Assembly (NCBI RefSeq): GCF_002014975.1
Contig: NZ_MUXV01000030.1
Coordinates: forward strand, 1 to 64,000
Direction: 5' to 3'
DNA from: Moraxella bovis
GTDB lineage: Bacteria; Pseudomonadota; Gammaproteobacteria; Pseudomonadales; Moraxellaceae
Length of the DNA stretch: 64,000 nt
The notes beneath the pieces were generated by a model. The model was not told the origin of the DNA, did no database searches, and saw only the letters and a list, made by a program, of their open reading frames with translations. The first letter of the stretch is position 1; every line of letters starts with the position of its first letter. This document shows, one piece after another, positions 63,476 through 64,000 of this stretch. The translations under genes were made by a program, and so were the position numbers.

Positions 63476-64000
63476 ATGACTTATCATAAAATATCCGCCC
63501 ATGCTGATGAATTTGCTCGTGAATTAGAGCGTGTCTCCGATAAGCTAAATTTAACATTTAGTGAAGTGCAAATAAAACAACTGCTTGGCTATTTGGATAA
63601 TCTTTTGCTTTGGACAAAGGCGTATAATCTCACCGCCATTACCGCCCCAAAAGAGGCGTTTATTAAGCATATTTTGGACTGTTTGGCAATCGTGGCGGAT
63701 TTGCCGCTTGCTGATAAATCAGGCATAAGCGTGCTTGACATTGGCACAGGGGCAGGTTTGCCGTCTGTGATTATCGCTATCATGCGTCCCGATTGGCACG
63801 TTACCGCCCTTGACAGCAATGGCAAAAAGGTGCGATTTATCCGTCAAATGGTGGGCGAGTTGGGGCTTGGTAACGTCAATCCTGTGGCAAGTCGTATTGA
63901 GGATTTTGACGGGGCGTTTGATCTCATTACGTCTCGGGCATTTGCCAGCCTTGATGATTTTGTCAATCTTGCCAAGCCCTATTTAAAGACGGACGGCGTG
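63476..64000 (+). CDS. rsmG: 16S rRNA (guanine527-N7)-methyltransferase, partial
   Basis: RsmG (GidB) methylates G527 of 16S rRNA. The first 175 codons are present; the gene runs off the right edge. Features: LLLWTKAYNLTAITAPKEAFIKHILD split over residues about 43-70, the SAM motif VLDIGTGAGLPS and ALDSNGKKVRFI. An ATG at 63476 is preceded by GACTTTATAAGA, a weak ribosome binding site. Full length in relatives is about 205-220 aa. Confidence 0.93.
   Translation, partial: MTYHKISAHADEFARELERVSDKLNLTFSEVQIKQLLGYLDNLLLWTKAYNLTAITAPKEAFIKHILDCLAIVADLPLADKSGISVLDIGTGAGLPSVIIAIMRPDWHVTALDSNGKKVRFIRQMVGELGLGNVNPVASRIEDFDGAFDLITSRAFASLDDFVNLAKPYLKTDGV

Noticed and set aside
1..64000. CRISPR arrays or restriction/defence islands
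   Set aside because: No regularly spaced direct repeats and no cas, restriction or abortive-infection genes were seen; the only defence-like item is the toxin-antitoxin-type pair.

Overview
The window looks like a Moraxellaceae chromosome, most likely Moraxella. I infer this from gene content: a fimT-pilV-pilW-pilX-pilY1-pilE-type minor pilin operon, an lldP/lldD lactate module, an AcrAB-OprM/Mtr-type RND pump, alaS-lysC-csrA order, AT-rich spacers and many short dispersed repeats. No species call can be made by eye. There is no rRNA and no CRISPR array. The two tRNA genes are Cys(GCA) and Leu(UAA).

Layout. 1-400: two overlapping tiny genes, one with an excisionase/AlpA-like helix-turn-helix, probably the edge of a mobile region. 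477-3144: trpG-trpD-trpC, with copies of a short GGGGCAAAT-type repeat in both gaps. 3208-13512: housekeeping genes (M16 protease, glmM, pdxH, trmB, mtgA) plus small accessory genes: a toxin-antitoxin-like pair, a secreted-protein gene with a stop codon in its signal peptide, and a DUF2628-like protein fused to a pilin-like domain. 13513-17460: lactate permease and lactate dehydrogenase, each preceded by a miniature inverted-repeat element. 17509-19437: lolD and lolC/E. 20770-27203: a three-gene RND efflux operon. 27611-29753: tRNAs, rpmB-rpmG, csrA and a HopJ-family gene. 29819-34653: lysC and alaS. 35363-37129: a lone GspE/PilB-type ATPase. 38200-46480: the seven-gene type IV pilus minor pilin/PilY1 operon. 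46737-53029: comF, pldA, a frameshifted DUF3465 lipoprotein, dsbD, pgsA. 53196-64000: mixed metabolic genes (HI0933-family flavoprotein, pnuC, fhs, nth, a phosphopantetheinyl transferase, a Lon-like protease, and the start of rsmG).

What stands out is the mobile and regulatory fabric. A four-copy family of 128-269 bp elements has TAGGGCG... ends and flanking TA, which marks it as a non-autonomous transposable element (MITE). A separate 131-132 bp structured repeat occurs twice. Two short palindromic repeat families occur between genes and sit together at two loci. A DUF3465 lipoprotein gene is out of frame at a GCAA tetranucleotide tract, and removing one unit would exactly restore the frame, so it may be phase variable. 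The minor pilin operon is preceded by a sigma-54-like -24/-12 element with upstream TGTC-type repeats resembling PilR sites.

I found no large undescribed defence or biosynthetic system. The best leads are the MITE family, the possible lipoprotein switch, the DUF2628-pilin fusion and the predicted RpoN/PilR control of the minor pilin operon.
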